A stretch of 23,596 nucleotides of DNA from Anaerolineaceae bacterium UBA700 (GCA_002298885.1 DBMK01000074.1:1-23596); one strand, 5' to 3'. Positions 7,428-14,952 are shown, counted from the first letter of the stretch. The notes: generated by a model not told the origin, from the letters alone. Program-made: numbers and translations.

Positions 7428-9065
7428 TTACGGGTTGATATTGGCGCTCGAGAGGATCTGGTCCAGCTCGTTGAGCTGGGCGTCGGTGGAGTATTTCATC
7501 TCGACCAGCACCAGGTACGCCTGAGGCTGTTTGATCGGGCGGATGGCCAGGACGACGGCGTTGGTCTTATCCGGTCCGCAGCGGGTATAGACCATGATCT
7601 GGCCTTCGTAAGTGCTGTCCGAGTAGTTCTTGGCGGTCGCTGGCTGGCATTCTTTGTAGAAATCGGCGACCCCTTCCAGCAGGTTGGCATAGCCACCGAT
7701 ATTGGCCCAATCGCGGGATGTGGCGATGAACATGCCCTCGGTGCTCCAGCCGTTGGTGTAATCACTCACGTTGGGTGAAACGGTAAGCGTTTGAGCGGTG
7801 AAGTCGTAGGAACTATTGCCAATGTTCCAGGTGTTCTTCCAGGCGCTGCCGTCGTATTCCCAATCTGTTGGGGCTTCGAGCGAGATCACCTTCGAATCGT
7901 CGTAGACCGTTGCGGTGCTGCCGCCCTGCTGTCCGCTGCTCTGGGTGGGGCTGGCGGCGTTGCCGTAGGTGCCGGTGACGGCCAATTGGCGCCCGTTGAG
8001 CTGGCCTTCGAGGATTTCCTGGGTCTGCCAGCGTAAGACGTTCAGGGTGAGCGTGTCGGTCGCCTTATGCGAGTGCAGGATCTGGCAGTAATCCGCCATG
8101 GTCCCGTCGGTGCCGAGGACCAGGCCTTCCATCTGAACGATGATATCGCCTGCCTTCACCCCGGCTTTATCGGCGGGCGTGCCGCTCTTGACCGAAGAGA
8201 CCCACACTCCGGAGAGCTTCTTGTCGTCGGTGATGATGGATTGGCCGTTGACCCCGATCGAATTCACGTCAACGCCATTTTCGAGGTCCTTGAGCACCAC
8301 GTCGGCCTCGGCGCGGGCGATAGCGAAGTACTGGTTGCTGTTGTTCGAGGCAAAGTTGATCCCAACCACCTTGCCGTCCTTATCCACCAGCGGGCCGCCG
8401 GAGTTTCCGGGGTTGATGCGGGCGTCATGTTCAAGCACGCTGCCGATTGAGGCCCAGTTGGTGTTGCCGTCCGCTTTGGCCTTGGAGACGATGCCCTTGG
8501 TAAGGGTGTATTCGGGATCTCCCAGCGGGAATCCGGCCGCGTAGACATCCAGGCCGACGTTGGGCGTGCCTTCATGCCACTGCAGGTAGGGGAAGTCGCT
8601 GCCGTCGATTTTAATCACTGCCAGGTCAGAGCATTCGGAGGCGCCCAGTACCCTGGCGCTGTAGGTTTTATCCTTATTGCCGCCGACCCACACCTTAAGC
8701 AGGGCGGCTCCGGTGACAACGTGATTGTTGGTTACGGCAATGCCGGAGGGATCGATGATGAATCCTGATCCGCGCCCGGCGCCGTTCACCACCATGCCCA
8801 CCTGCGGGTCGATGAACGTACCCTCGGATTCAATCTGGATAGTGGCTTTTTTAACGTCTTCTAGCGAAGTTACCGCATTCTTTGGCACGGAAGGCGTGTC
8901 GGAGGCGGCGGGGGCGGGCGGCTTGGTGGGCGCGGCGGTCGGCGCCTCGGTGGCGGCGGGTTTCGGCGTCTCGGTTGCCGCCGGGGGCGCGCTGGGAGCG
9001 CAGGCGGCTAAAACGGTTAAGATAATCACAAAGATTGCCAGTGATTTGAACAACGGGTTCTTCAT
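7428..9065 (-). CDS. HtrA/DegP-like trypsin-type serine protease lipoprotein with PDZ and extra C-terminal domain
   Basis: 545 residues. The lipobox LAAC gives lipid-anchored Cys22, so the protein is exported and membrane-bound. A low-complexity Pro/Ala/Thr linker runs to about residue 60. The S1C protease domain (about 65-265) has the full triad: His115 (TNNHVVTG), Asp147 (SDLAVIKID) and Ser222 (NPGNSGGPLVD). One PDZ domain spans about 270-360 (SVKSGTPADKAGVKAGDIIV), and after a Ser/Gly/Gln linker a globular domain (about 385-545) ends the protein. I do not recognise this last domain; two cysteines (in KECQPA and TRCGPD) may pair. The ATG at 9065 is chosen over an open frame from 9131 because AGGAGGA precedes it and it exposes the lipoprotein signal. 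Likely role: quality control or regulated cleavage of envelope proteins. Confidence 0.9.
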   Translation of the reverse strand: MKNPLFKSLAIFVIILTVLAACAPSAPPAATETPKPAATEAPTAAPTKPPAPAASDTPSVPKNAVTSLEDVKKATIQIESEGTFIDPQVGMVVNGAGRGSGFIIDPSGIAVTNNHVVTGAALLKVWVGGNKDKTYSARVLGASECSDLAVIKIDGSDFPYLQWHEGTPNVGLDVYAAGFPLGDPEYTLTKGIVSKAKADGNTNWASIGSVLEHDARINPGNSGGPLVDKDGKVVGINFASNNSNQYFAIARAEADVVLKDLENGVDVNSIGVNGQSIITDDKKLSGVWVSSVKSGTPADKAGVKAGDIIVQMEGLVLGTDGTMADYCQILHSHKATDTLTLNVLRWQTQEILEGQLNGRQLAVTGTYGNAASPTQSSGQQGGSTATVYDDSKVISLEAPTDWEYDGSAWKNTWNIGNSSYDFTAQTLTVSPNVSDYTNGWSTEGMFIATSRDWANIGGYANLLEGVADFYKECQPATAKNYSDSTYEGQIMVYTRCGPDKTNAVVLAIRPIKQPQAYLVLVEMKYSTDAQLNELDQILSSANINP

Positions 9066-9276
9066 ACATCTCCTCCTTGAAACGATCTGTAAAACTAAAA
9101 AAAAGGGTACAACCATGCAGGCTGTCTGCAATGCTGCTGTGCTCCCGCCTTTTAAAAGATCAATAAGGCCTTATTTCTCGGGACAGCCTTATCCTATTCA
9201 TTATCGGACAATTCGAAATTTAATTCAAGCGGCTATTACTATCATTTTTGAAATTTTACAATTATTGTCGGCAAAG

Positions 9277-9318
9277 CAGACTTCCGAAGTCTGAAAGACT
9301 TCAGAAGTCACTTCGGAA
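9277..9318. repeat. Clustered short palindromes (GACTTC/GAAGTC type)
   Basis: CAGACTTCCGAAGTCTG (9277-9293) has perfect eight-base arms around one base. GACTTCAGAAGTC (9297-9309) has perfect six-base arms. TTCCGAAGT (9282-9290) and ACTTCGGAA (9310-9318) are also inverted copies, so the whole block can fold as one long hairpin or as two small ones. Its layout resembles the double palindrome at 1941-1997, with a related but different core. Confidence 0.6.
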
Positions 9319-9365
9319 ATTCTGGTAGCTAACAGAAATATATTACTCGGTACTTGCCCATTGAT

Positions 9366-9432
9366 CCAGCCTGCGTCCTCGCAGGCTGAAGCGGGGGGTG
9401 TGCCAGCCTGCGGGCACGCAGGCTGGAGCGGG
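9366..9432. repeat. Two 30-base hairpin-forming direct repeats
   Basis: Copies at 9366-9395 and 9403-9432 agree at 26 of 30 positions and are seven bases apart. Each begins CCAGCCTGCG and ends AGCGGG, and each is an inverted repeat. The second has a perfect ten-base stem, CCAGCCTGCG/CGCAGGCTGG, with a four-base loop; the first has a seven-base stem. Differences sit mostly in the loop, while the stems are kept, as expected for REP-like elements selected for structure. Confidence 0.65.
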
Positions 9433-9448
9433 AGATGCAGCAGGGAAA

Positions 9449-9479
9449 TAAAAAAAGTGGCGAGGTAATCCTCGCCACT
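9449..9479 (-). terminator. Intrinsic terminator of the DEAD-box helicase gene
   Basis: On the minus strand a ten-base perfect stem, AGTGGCGAGG/CCTCGCCACT, with a four-base ATTA loop is followed at once by TTTTTTTATTT. It starts nine bases after the helicase stop codon. This is the clearest rho-independent terminator in the window. Confidence 0.93.
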
Positions 9480-9487
9480 CTGCGTAT

Positions 9488-10747
9488 TTATTTGTAGAAC
9501 CGAGGCTGGCGGCTCATTGAGCGCGGCGCAGGCGGTGCCTGTCGTGTACCTTGCCGGGCGGTGGCTGTGGGCGCCTGAGCCAGGCGTGCGCCTGAGCGGG
9601 CGTTCGCCGAGGGAGGCGGCGGGGGGGCAGTGTAGTCAAAATCCGGCAGGGTCTGGCGCGGCAGGGGGGCGCCGAGGATCTTTTCGAGGGCGCGGATCAG
9701 ATCGCCGTCGTCGGGGGTGCTAAGGGTGAAGGCGTCGCCGGTTCGCTCAGCCCGACCGGTTCGGCCGATGCGGTGAATGTAGGCGTCGGCGGTATCGGGC
9801 ATGTCGAAGTTGATCACGTGCGAGATGCTTTCGACGTCCAGGCCGCGGGCGGCGATGTCGGTGGCGACCATGATCTGGTAGGTGCCGTTTTTAAACCCGG
9901 TCAGGGCGGCCTGGCGCTGGCCCTGGGTACGGTCGCTGTGCAGGCTGGTGACGCGGTAGCCGGCGCGGGCGATCTGCTGGGTGAGGCGGTGGGCGCGGTG
10001 GCGAGTGCGGGTGAAGATCAGCACAGAGGCCGTGTCGGTCTGTTTGAGAATCGCCAGGAGAAGCCCGGCCTTCAGGTGCTGCGGGACCGGGAAGAGGGCA
10101 TGGGTTACGGTCTGCACCGGGCGGCTGATGCCGATGGCGATGCGTTTGGGCTGGCGCAGGCTCTGGGAGGCCAACTGCTCGACCTCATCCGGAAAAGTCG
10201 CCGAGAACAGCATGGTCTGGCGGGAGGCGGGTACGTACTTGAGGATGCGCTTGACCGAGGGCAGGAAGCCCATGTCGAACATGCGGTCGGCTTCGTCCAG
10301 CACCAGCACCTCGACACCGTCCAGCCGAACGTTGCCTTGCTCAATGTGGTCCAGCAGGCGTCCCGGGCAGGCTACCAGGATTTCGACTCCATCGCGCAAG
10401 GCGCGCAGTTGGGGCTCGGGGCTCACGCCGCCGTAAATGGTGGCGCTGCGCAGGCGCGTGCCGCGGGCCAGGTCACGGATGTTCTCGTGGATCTGCTCGG
10501 CGAGTTCGCGGGTGGGGGTGACGATGAGGGCGCGCACCCGGCCACGCGGCCCATTGAGTAGGCGGTTTAGGATCGGTAGGACGAACGCGGCCGTTTTACC
10601 GGTGCCGGTCTGGGCCGTGCCGATCAGGTCTTGCCCGGCCAGCGCCGGGGGAATTGCTGCGGATTGAATCGCGGTCGGCGTGATATAGCCGAGATGACTG
10701 ATCCCCGCCTGTAAGCGGGAATCCAAATTAAATTGGTTGAAACTCAC
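9488..10747 (-). CDS. rhlE: DEAD-box ATP-dependent RNA helicase, RhlE-like
   Basis: 419 residues with every superfamily 2 motif: Q motif around Phe3 to Gln28 (YITPTAIQ), Walker A AQTGTGKT (45-52), PTREL (78-82), GG (106-107), motif Ib as CPGR instead of TPGR (127-130), DEAD (151-154), SAT (182-184), ARGLD (300-304) and HRIGRTGR (325-332). Overall it matches RhlE (DEADRMFDMGF, FTRTRH). The last 50 residues are a Pro/Ala/Arg/Gln-rich disordered tail typical of RNA-binding extensions. It should unwind RNA duplexes in ribosome assembly or mRNA decay, often in the cold. The start is GTG at 10747 with AAGGAAA upstream. It is a single-gene unit ended by the strong terminator at 9449-9479. Confidence 0.95.
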   Translation of the reverse strand: MSFNQFNLDSRLQAGISHLGYITPTAIQSAAIPPALAGQDLIGTAQTGTGKTAAFVLPILNRLLNGPRGRVRALIVTPTRELAEQIHENIRDLARGTRLRSATIYGGVSPEPQLRALRDGVEILVACPGRLLDHIEQGNVRLDGVEVLVLDEADRMFDMGFLPSVKRILKYVPASRQTMLFSATFPDEVEQLASQSLRQPKRIAIGISRPVQTVTHALFPVPQHLKAGLLLAILKQTDTASVLIFTRTRHRAHRLTQQIARAGYRVTSLHSDRTQGQRQAALTGFKNGTYQIMVATDIAARGLDVESISHVINFDMPDTADAYIHRIGRTGRAERTGDAFTLSTPDDGDLIRALEKILGAPLPRQTLPDFDYTAPPPPPSANARSGARLAQAPTATARQGTRQAPPAPRSMSRQPRFYK

Positions 10748-10846
10748 TAATTTTCCTTGTCTTCAGAAGTCAAACGGATGTCAGGGGGATCAAACGAGGA
10801 TCGGATAATAACAGCGAAGACTGCTGAAATGATTAATTGATAATAT

Positions 10847-10872
10847 TTGTCAAATTAGACAAGTTCATTGTA
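10847..10872 (-). promoter_or_regulatory. Possible promoter and operator of the helicase gene
   Basis: TACAAT on the minus strand (10872-10867) is a good -10 box, though the -35 is poor. Four bases downstream lies the inverted repeat TTGTC-N6-GACAA (10862-10847), which would cover the transcription start. This is a typical repressor position. The leader would then be about 110 bases long, which is common for cold-regulated helicase mRNAs. Confidence 0.35.
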
Positions 10873-10913
10873 CCACAATTGAGCACAACAAGGGTGAATT
10901 CGAAAGGGTGTGT

Positions 10914-10937
10914 TCTGCGCTCGATCGCGTGCGCAGA
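10914..10937 (-). terminator. Weak hairpin after the polytopic membrane protein gene
   Basis: TCTGCGC/GCGCAGA, a seven-base stem with a ten-base loop that is itself partly palindromic (TCGATCG). It lies 20 bases past the stop codon of the membrane protein gene. No T-run follows, so it may only stabilise the mRNA end. Confidence 0.3.
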
Positions 10938-10956
10938 GGTGATAAGGGGTTGCTGA

Positions 10957-12939
10957 TTACGGGCAGCTCACCGGCTGCGGGCGGGGGGTGAAGATTTCGA
11001 TGCTGGCGGCGAGCCAGGTGTATTCTTCCTTGTAATAACATAGAAGCGGCTTGCCCAGGTACTTGATTTCGGCGTTATTTTCTTCGGAGAAAGGCGATGC
11101 AGGATCCTGAAGGTGTATCGGCTGAGGGTAGGTAATGATCACGCCGAAACGCTGGCTTTTCAGGTCATGCTCGAATTTCTGATAAAAACTTTGATTGCCG
11201 GACATGGCCATCTCGAGCATGAAGACCGTCTCGTAATCGATCACCGTAGGGGTCCCGGGAAAATATCCGAAAGTAAGCAACTGCTTGTTATCGATGAACA
11301 GCACATCTTTACCGGCCTGGTTGGAGGCCGCCACGTACCTGCGCACGTCGTTCAAGGCATCGTCCACCGAGGTCGGGCTGGCAAAGCCGGCCGGAAGGGC
11401 GATCGTCAGTTGGACCAACACCGGCAGTGCAACCAGGGCAGCGGTCAGCCAGCGCGGGATTTCAAGGCGCAGCGATTTCTCGGGACGGTCGAATGAAATC
11501 CGGTTGAAGTACAGATAGCTGCTCAACACCAGGGTCAGCAGCCAGAAGGCATCCAGGTTATGGATGCCGGCGCCGCCGCCAATCTTCACGCTAACCACGA
11601 TTCCGCCGGCGAAAAAAACGACCAGGGCAGCGCAAAGGCCCAGTTTGCGCACGAAAACCAGGGCCTGGCTGGAATTTCGCCACCATTTACCGATCAGGAG
11701 CAAGGAGGGCAGGGCCACGATCAGCGCGGTGGGCAGCACGCCCAGGCGGTCGGTGCCGTTGGGGAACAGACGGTACCATAAAAGGGGGGACTGCATGCTG
11801 CTGACGGCGAAGGTGGTCGAATTGCCGGAAATTGCCGAGTAGAAGAAATAGGAAGCCAGGGCACAGGCCAGGCCGGTGACGACCCAGCCGGCCGGTTTTA
11901 GCAAATAACGCCACGGATTTGACTTTCCAGCCGGGACTTCGAGAAGATATATGAATGCAGCCGCCACGCCGGGCATGGGGAACCAGTTGATGCGGCATAT
12001 TCCAATCCACAGCGAGGCGGCAGCCACGACCGCCATGGAACGCCAGAAATGCCTGGAGTCGAAAAGCCAAAAAACAACTACGATCGACAGCAATAATTCG
12101 TAATAGATCGGCCCCTGGAAAATGAACAGGGACGCCCAAAGGACGAACAGGAGGGATATCCAGCGGTCCGCAATAGCCAGCCGCCGGCGAAGCAGGTAGG
12201 CGACCGCCGCAGAAAGTCCAATCCACAGCAGGGCGGCCCACAGCCGGTTGATCCAGATTTGCGGGACGGGCAGCAGGTAGGGAACTACGCCCAAAAGCGC
12301 CCGCCCGGAGTTGATCATCGGCAGCGGGGCAGGGACGCCGTACAGTTTCATCGATGCGAATTGGGAAGCGTAGACCAGGTTCGAGCTCTCGCCCCAGCCA
12401 ATGGAGAGCGGGTAATTGGTAATTCCCGGAAGAAACGCAGCAACTCGAAAGACTGAGGCAATCACTAACAGGCTGGTCAGGGCCTGGATAGGGAATCCCC
12501 AGCCGGGCCTCAGTGCTTTCAGGCAGGCGAAATCGAATAATCCGAAGACAACTACCAGGAAAAGGCGGGTGATAAATCCGGCAGCCAGGTTTGGCTGGAT
12601 GCCCACCGCCAGGAAGGAAAAAAGTAGGAGGCTGGCCAGATATAAAAGCCAGTTTTTTTTGCCCCACCTCTGAAGAAGATGTTCAACTGCTGCTATCCAG
12701 GCCAGCATCCGGCCGGAAAACCGGGTCAGTCCAAGCAAGGCCAGAATAACCGCAGCGGCCGGCGCCAGCCCTAACGCAGCCATCCCCCAGCGCCATTTCG
12801 GCGAAACGTCGAAATAGCCAAGCGTGGAGACGATGTTCAAGATTTCGATATAACTGAAAACACCCAGAATGGCTGCGATGATCAAGCCGGCTCGTAGGAG
12901 CCAAAGCGGGTGAGCATAATCGATTCTGCTACGATCCAT
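10957..12939 (-). CDS. Polytopic membrane protein of unknown function, GT-C-like layout
   Basis: About 660 residues. The first 510 hold roughly 12-13 hydrophobic helices (the first at about 15-35); the last 140 form a soluble part (from about DDALNDVRRYVAASNQAGKD to the end). This plan, many helices then an extracytoplasmic domain, is that of GT-C glycosyltransferases and dolichol-phosphate-mannose mannosyltransferase relatives in Chloroflexota. However, I do not see the acidic pair expected in the first outer loop (YFDVSPKWRWG has a single Asp), so enzyme function is not claimed. ATG at 12939 is used; a TTG directly before it (12942) is an alternative. No Shine-Dalgarno site is visible and a -10 box ends only seven bases upstream. 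It is divergent from the WecD-like acyltransferase gene, which would fit cell-surface glycan work. Confidence 0.75.
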   Translation of the reverse strand: MDRSRIDYAHPLWLLRAGLIIAAILGVFSYIEILNIVSTLGYFDVSPKWRWGMAALGLAPAAAVILALLGLTRFSGRMLAWIAAVEHLLQRWGKKNWLLYLASLLLFSFLAVGIQPNLAAGFITRLFLVVVFGLFDFACLKALRPGWGFPIQALTSLLVIASVFRVAAFLPGITNYPLSIGWGESSNLVYASQFASMKLYGVPAPLPMINSGRALLGVVPYLLPVPQIWINRLWAALLWIGLSAAVAYLLRRRLAIADRWISLLFVLWASLFIFQGPIYYELLLSIVVVFWLFDSRHFWRSMAVVAAASLWIGICRINWFPMPGVAAAFIYLLEVPAGKSNPWRYLLKPAGWVVTGLACALASYFFYSAISGNSTTFAVSSMQSPLLWYRLFPNGTDRLGVLPTALIVALPSLLLIGKWWRNSSQALVFVRKLGLCAALVVFFAGGIVVSVKIGGGAGIHNLDAFWLLTLVLSSYLYFNRISFDRPEKSLRLEIPRWLTAALVALPVLVQLTIALPAGFASPTSVDDALNDVRRYVAASNQAGKDVLFIDNKQLLTFGYFPGTPTVIDYETVFMLEMAMSGNQSFYQKFEHDLKSQRFGVIITYPQPIHLQDPASPFSEENNAEIKYLGKPLLCYYKEEYTWLAASIEIFTPRPQPVSCP

Positions 12940-12946
12940 CAAACAA

Positions 12947-12952
12947 AGTATA
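12947..12952 (-). promoter_or_regulatory. -10 box abutting the membrane protein start (possible leaderless mRNA)
   Basis: TATACT on the minus strand (12952-12947) is followed by seven bases and then the ATG at 12939. Transcription would begin at or next to the start codon. No Shine-Dalgarno site fits in between. CTGACT (12974-12969) may be a poor -35 with a 16-base spacer. Confidence 0.4.
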
Positions 12953-12955
12953 CTG

Positions 12956-12961
12956 TATAAT
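12956..12961 (+). promoter_or_regulatory. Possible -10 box for the GNAT gene
   Basis: A perfect TATAAT reads rightward about 100 bases before the acyltransferase ATG. The -35 region is not recognisable. It nearly overlaps the leftward -10 box at 12952-12947, so the two divergent genes may compete for polymerase. Confidence 0.3.
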
Positions 12962-13063
12962 AGCTGGCAGTCAGATTATTACGGGGATTCGGAACGATCC
13001 TGGCAGATCGACGATTATCTTTATTTTTTTGAAAGTACGCCGCGCAACCTGGAGGAAGGGATT

Positions 13064-13795
13064 ATGGGAGCTGAACTTCCAGTTAAATACCTGGATTGGG
13101 ATTCGGACTTCTTCCGACTTAACATTGGAAGGGTAACGCAGGGCCGGCTCGATCCGGCGTCCATGGCGCAGGCGCTGGAGTGGGCCGGCCAACGCCAAAT
13201 CGATTGCCTGTATTACCTCGCCGAACTAGACGACCTGGATTCGATCCACCTGGCGGAAGAAAACGGCTTCCACTATATTGATACGCGTGTCACCCTGGAG
13301 CGGCGCTTAGAAAAATCCGCACCGCTGCCTTTTGCTGCGAACAGCGAAGTGCGCCTGGCAGACCTGAATGATTTGCCGGCGTTGAGGGCGATTGCCCGCA
13401 CATGCTACCACGAAACCAGGTTTTACGCAGATCCAAACTTTCCGGAAGCCCAGGTGATTGCTCTGTACGAGATATGGATCGAAAACAGTTTCAAGGGGTT
13501 TGCGGATGCGGTTTTGACCATGGAAGTGGATCACAAGCCAGCGGGGTACGTTTCGTGCCGTTTATCGGGCGGCGGCAAAGGCAATATCGGCTTGGTTGGA
13601 GTGAATCCGGATTTTCAAGGGAAATCACTGGGACGCTGCCTGGTGGAAAGCGCGGTGAACTGGTTTGCCGAACGGGACGTGGAGAGCATTACCGTGGCCA
13701 CCCAGGGAAGGAATTTCCGCGCCCTGCGCCTGTATCAACGCTGCGGGTTTTTCACCAGCATGATGCAGTTATGGTACCACAAATGGTTTAAATAA
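13064..13795 (+). CDS. GNAT-family N-acetyltransferase, WecD/RffC-like
   Basis: 243 residues. The N-terminal half opens with VKYLDWDSDFFRLNIGRV, a strand signature like that of dTDP-fucosamine acetyltransferase (WecD) relatives. The C-terminal half (about 105-243) is a GNAT fold: IGLVGVNPDFQGKSLGRCLV (about 175-194) is motif A, in which the usual Q/R-x-x-G-x-G loop reads Q-G-K-S-L-G, and RNFRALRLYQRCGF (about 217-230) is motif B. It should transfer an acyl group from acyl-CoA to an amine, plausibly an amino sugar nucleotide, but no sugar-nucleotide genes adjoin it. The start has GGAGGAA seven bases upstream. It is a single-gene unit, closed by the hairpin at 13799-13843. Confidence 0.82.
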   Translation: MGAELPVKYLDWDSDFFRLNIGRVTQGRLDPASMAQALEWAGQRQIDCLYYLAELDDLDSIHLAEENGFHYIDTRVTLERRLEKSAPLPFAANSEVRLADLNDLPALRAIARTCYHETRFYADPNFPEAQVIALYEIWIENSFKGFADAVLTMEVDHKPAGYVSCRLSGGGKGNIGLVGVNPDFQGKSLGRCLVESAVNWFAERDVESITVATQGRNFRALRLYQRCGFFTSMMQLWYHKWFK

Positions 13796-13798
13796 TTA

Positions 13799-13843
13799 TT
13801 CTATAGGGCGTGGGTGTGCGGAGCACAATCACACCCTATAGAA
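13799..13843. terminator. Hairpin between convergent acyltransferase and oxidase operon
   Basis: TTCTATAGGG (13799-13808) and CCCTATAGAA (13834-13843) are perfect inverted copies. An inner pair, GGGTGTG (13812-13818) and CACACCC (13830-13836), competes for the same CCC, so two foldings are possible. It sits between two convergent stop codons and can serve both strands. Flanking A/T runs are short. Confidence 0.6.
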
Positions 13844-13848
13844 AAGAA

Positions 13849-14133
13849 CTAGATTCCTGGCATGACGAGGGTCATGAACAGGAGCAGGGGGATGATCAGA
13901 AAAGCGCCGATCAGAAACATGATGGCGTAGACGCGCGAGTCCTGTTTGAGGTGCATGAAATAGAGCACGACCAGGGTGGCTTTGATTCCTGCCAGGACAA
14001 GCAGAATCGGCACTTTAATCCCGCCGGCGATAAAACTGACCGTGACCTCGACGACCGTTAAGACGACCAACGCGATTAGAACGAAGGTATACCTGGATAA
14101 CGCTTTCTTGCTGGAAGGTGACTGGCTGGCCAT
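13849..14133 (-). CDS. ctaF: Cytochrome c oxidase subunit IV (small)
   Basis: 94 residues with three hydrophobic helices (about 16-38, 41-61 and 68-90). The segment IKATLVVLYFMHLKQD is the hallmark of the prokaryotic subunit IV (COX4_pro/CtaF/CyoD-like). It stabilises the oxidase complex in the cytoplasmic membrane and has no redox centre. AGGAG lies seven bases before the ATG, ten bases after the stop of the second subunit III gene, and it is the last gene of the oxidase operon. Confidence 0.88.
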   Translation of the reverse strand: MASQSPSSKKALSRYTFVLIALVVLTVVEVTVSFIAGGIKVPILLVLAGIKATLVVLYFMHLKQDSRVYAIMFLIGAFLIIPLLLFMTLVMPGI

Positions 14134-14143
14134 GTCGCGCTCC

Positions 14144-14725
14144 TTATATCAGGTAGAAAAGGGTAAACAGGACAATCCAAACGACGTCGACGAAGTGCCA
14201 GTACAGGCCAAACGTCTCGAGAGCCAGGTGGTTCTTCTGGGTGATAGCACCTGAACGGATCCGGAATTGCAGGATGATTGCCCAAATGACCCCGACGAAA
14301 ACGTGCGTGCCGTGGATGCCGGTGAGGGTGAAGAAGGGAGTGCCAAAAGTGGACTGGAACCAGACTCCCTGGCCGTGCAGGGTGATCCATTCAAAAGCCT
14401 GACCGCCGACGAAGAGGAGTCCGAGGACGATCACAGCCAGCAAAAAGTTGCGCATAGCTTTAGCGCTGCCGGTGCGGATGGCCTCCAGGGAGCGCACGAC
14501 CATGTAACTGCTCAGGATGAGGATGAAGGTGTTGGCTCCGATCAGCGGGATGCTTAAATTGGCCTTGGCGGCCTCGAAATCGGCCGGCGAATGCAGGCGC
14601 AGCATCAAGTAAGTCACGATCAGGGTGCCAAAGAAGACCACCTCGCCGCCCAAAAAGACCCATACCCCAAGTTTTGGATTATCACGCCGGGCGACCGGCG
14701 AGACGGGGGCGTTCGTTTCATTCAT
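14144..14725 (-). CDS. ctaE: Cytochrome c oxidase subunit III, canonical copy
   Basis: 193 residues with five helices, as in short bacterial subunit III. Conserved Glu28 (GGEVVFFGTL) in the first helix and the C-terminal signature YWHFVDVVWIVLF with Trp176, His177 and Asp180 are intact. The subunit sits beside subunit I and supports proton uptake and stability. The ATG at 14725 is used because GGAGGA stands six bases upstream. It overlaps the end of the preceding small gene by eight bases, implying translational coupling. A longer frame from 14797 would only add residues from the neighbouring gene's other frame. This is the second subunit III gene of the operon; compare 14953-15525. Confidence 0.93.
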   Translation of the reverse strand: MNETNAPVSPVARRDNPKLGVWVFLGGEVVFFGTLIVTYLMLRLHSPADFEAAKANLSIPLIGANTFILILSSYMVVRSLEAIRTGSAKAMRNFLLAVIVLGLLFVGGQAFEWITLHGQGVWFQSTFGTPFFTLTGIHGTHVFVGVIWAIILQFRIRSGAITQKNHLALETFGLYWHFVDVVWIVLFTLFYLI

Positions 14726-14936
14726 GCTCTTCCTCCTGCGGGGCGGCTTCCTCTTCCTGCATGCTGAAGATGCGGCTCTCGCGTGCCCAACCGCCAATGG
14801 AGACCAGCAGTACGACTACGCCAACGATCGAAACGATCAGGCTGGTGACAACGCCTGCGACCATCAAAGTCAGGCCACCGGCCATGATTATTGGCCAGAT
14901 TGAGACAGGCGGATTTGATTCGCTGAAATGTTCCAT
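14718..14936 (-). CDS. Small membrane protein of the oxidase operon, unknown function
   Basis: 72 residues: a short polar start (MEHFSESNPPVS), two closely spaced hydrophobic helices (about 13-32 and 34-49), then GGWARESRIFSMQ and a very acidic tail (EEEAAPQEEEHE). I do not recognise a family. It lies between the two subunit III genes, 16 bases after the first and overlapping the second by eight bases, so it is made together with them. GGGAG precedes the ATG at 14936. It could be an accessory oxidase subunit or assembly factor. A longer frame from a TTG at 14975 would overlap the preceding gene and is not preferred. Confidence 0.75.
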   Translation of the reverse strand: MEHFSESNPPVSIWPIIMAGGLTLMVAGVVTSLIVSIVGVVVLLVSIGGWARESRIFSMQEEEAAPQEEEHE

Positions 14937-14952
14937 AAGTTTATTCTCCCAC

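Larger units (their letters stand above)
9066..9487. other. Repeat-rich intergenic region
   Basis: No credible gene in 422 bases. It holds the HtrA-like gene's leader side (9066-9270, AT-rich, no clear promoter), a cluster of short GACTTC/GAAGTC palindromes (9277-9318), a pair of 30-base hairpin repeats (9366-9432), and the terminator of the DEAD-box gene (9449-9479). Confidence 0.6.

Noticed and set aside
9366..9432. Two near-identical 30-base repeats read as a mini CRISPR array
   Set aside because: The gap is only seven bases, the repeats are strongly self-complementary, there are just two, and no cas gene is near. A REP-like element is the better reading.
9773..10561. 262-codon plus-strand frame opposite the DEAD-box helicase
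   Set aside because: Antisense shadow of the helicase, whose motifs are all intact on the minus strand. The translated product (Gly/Ala/Val/Asp/His-rich) resembles no family.
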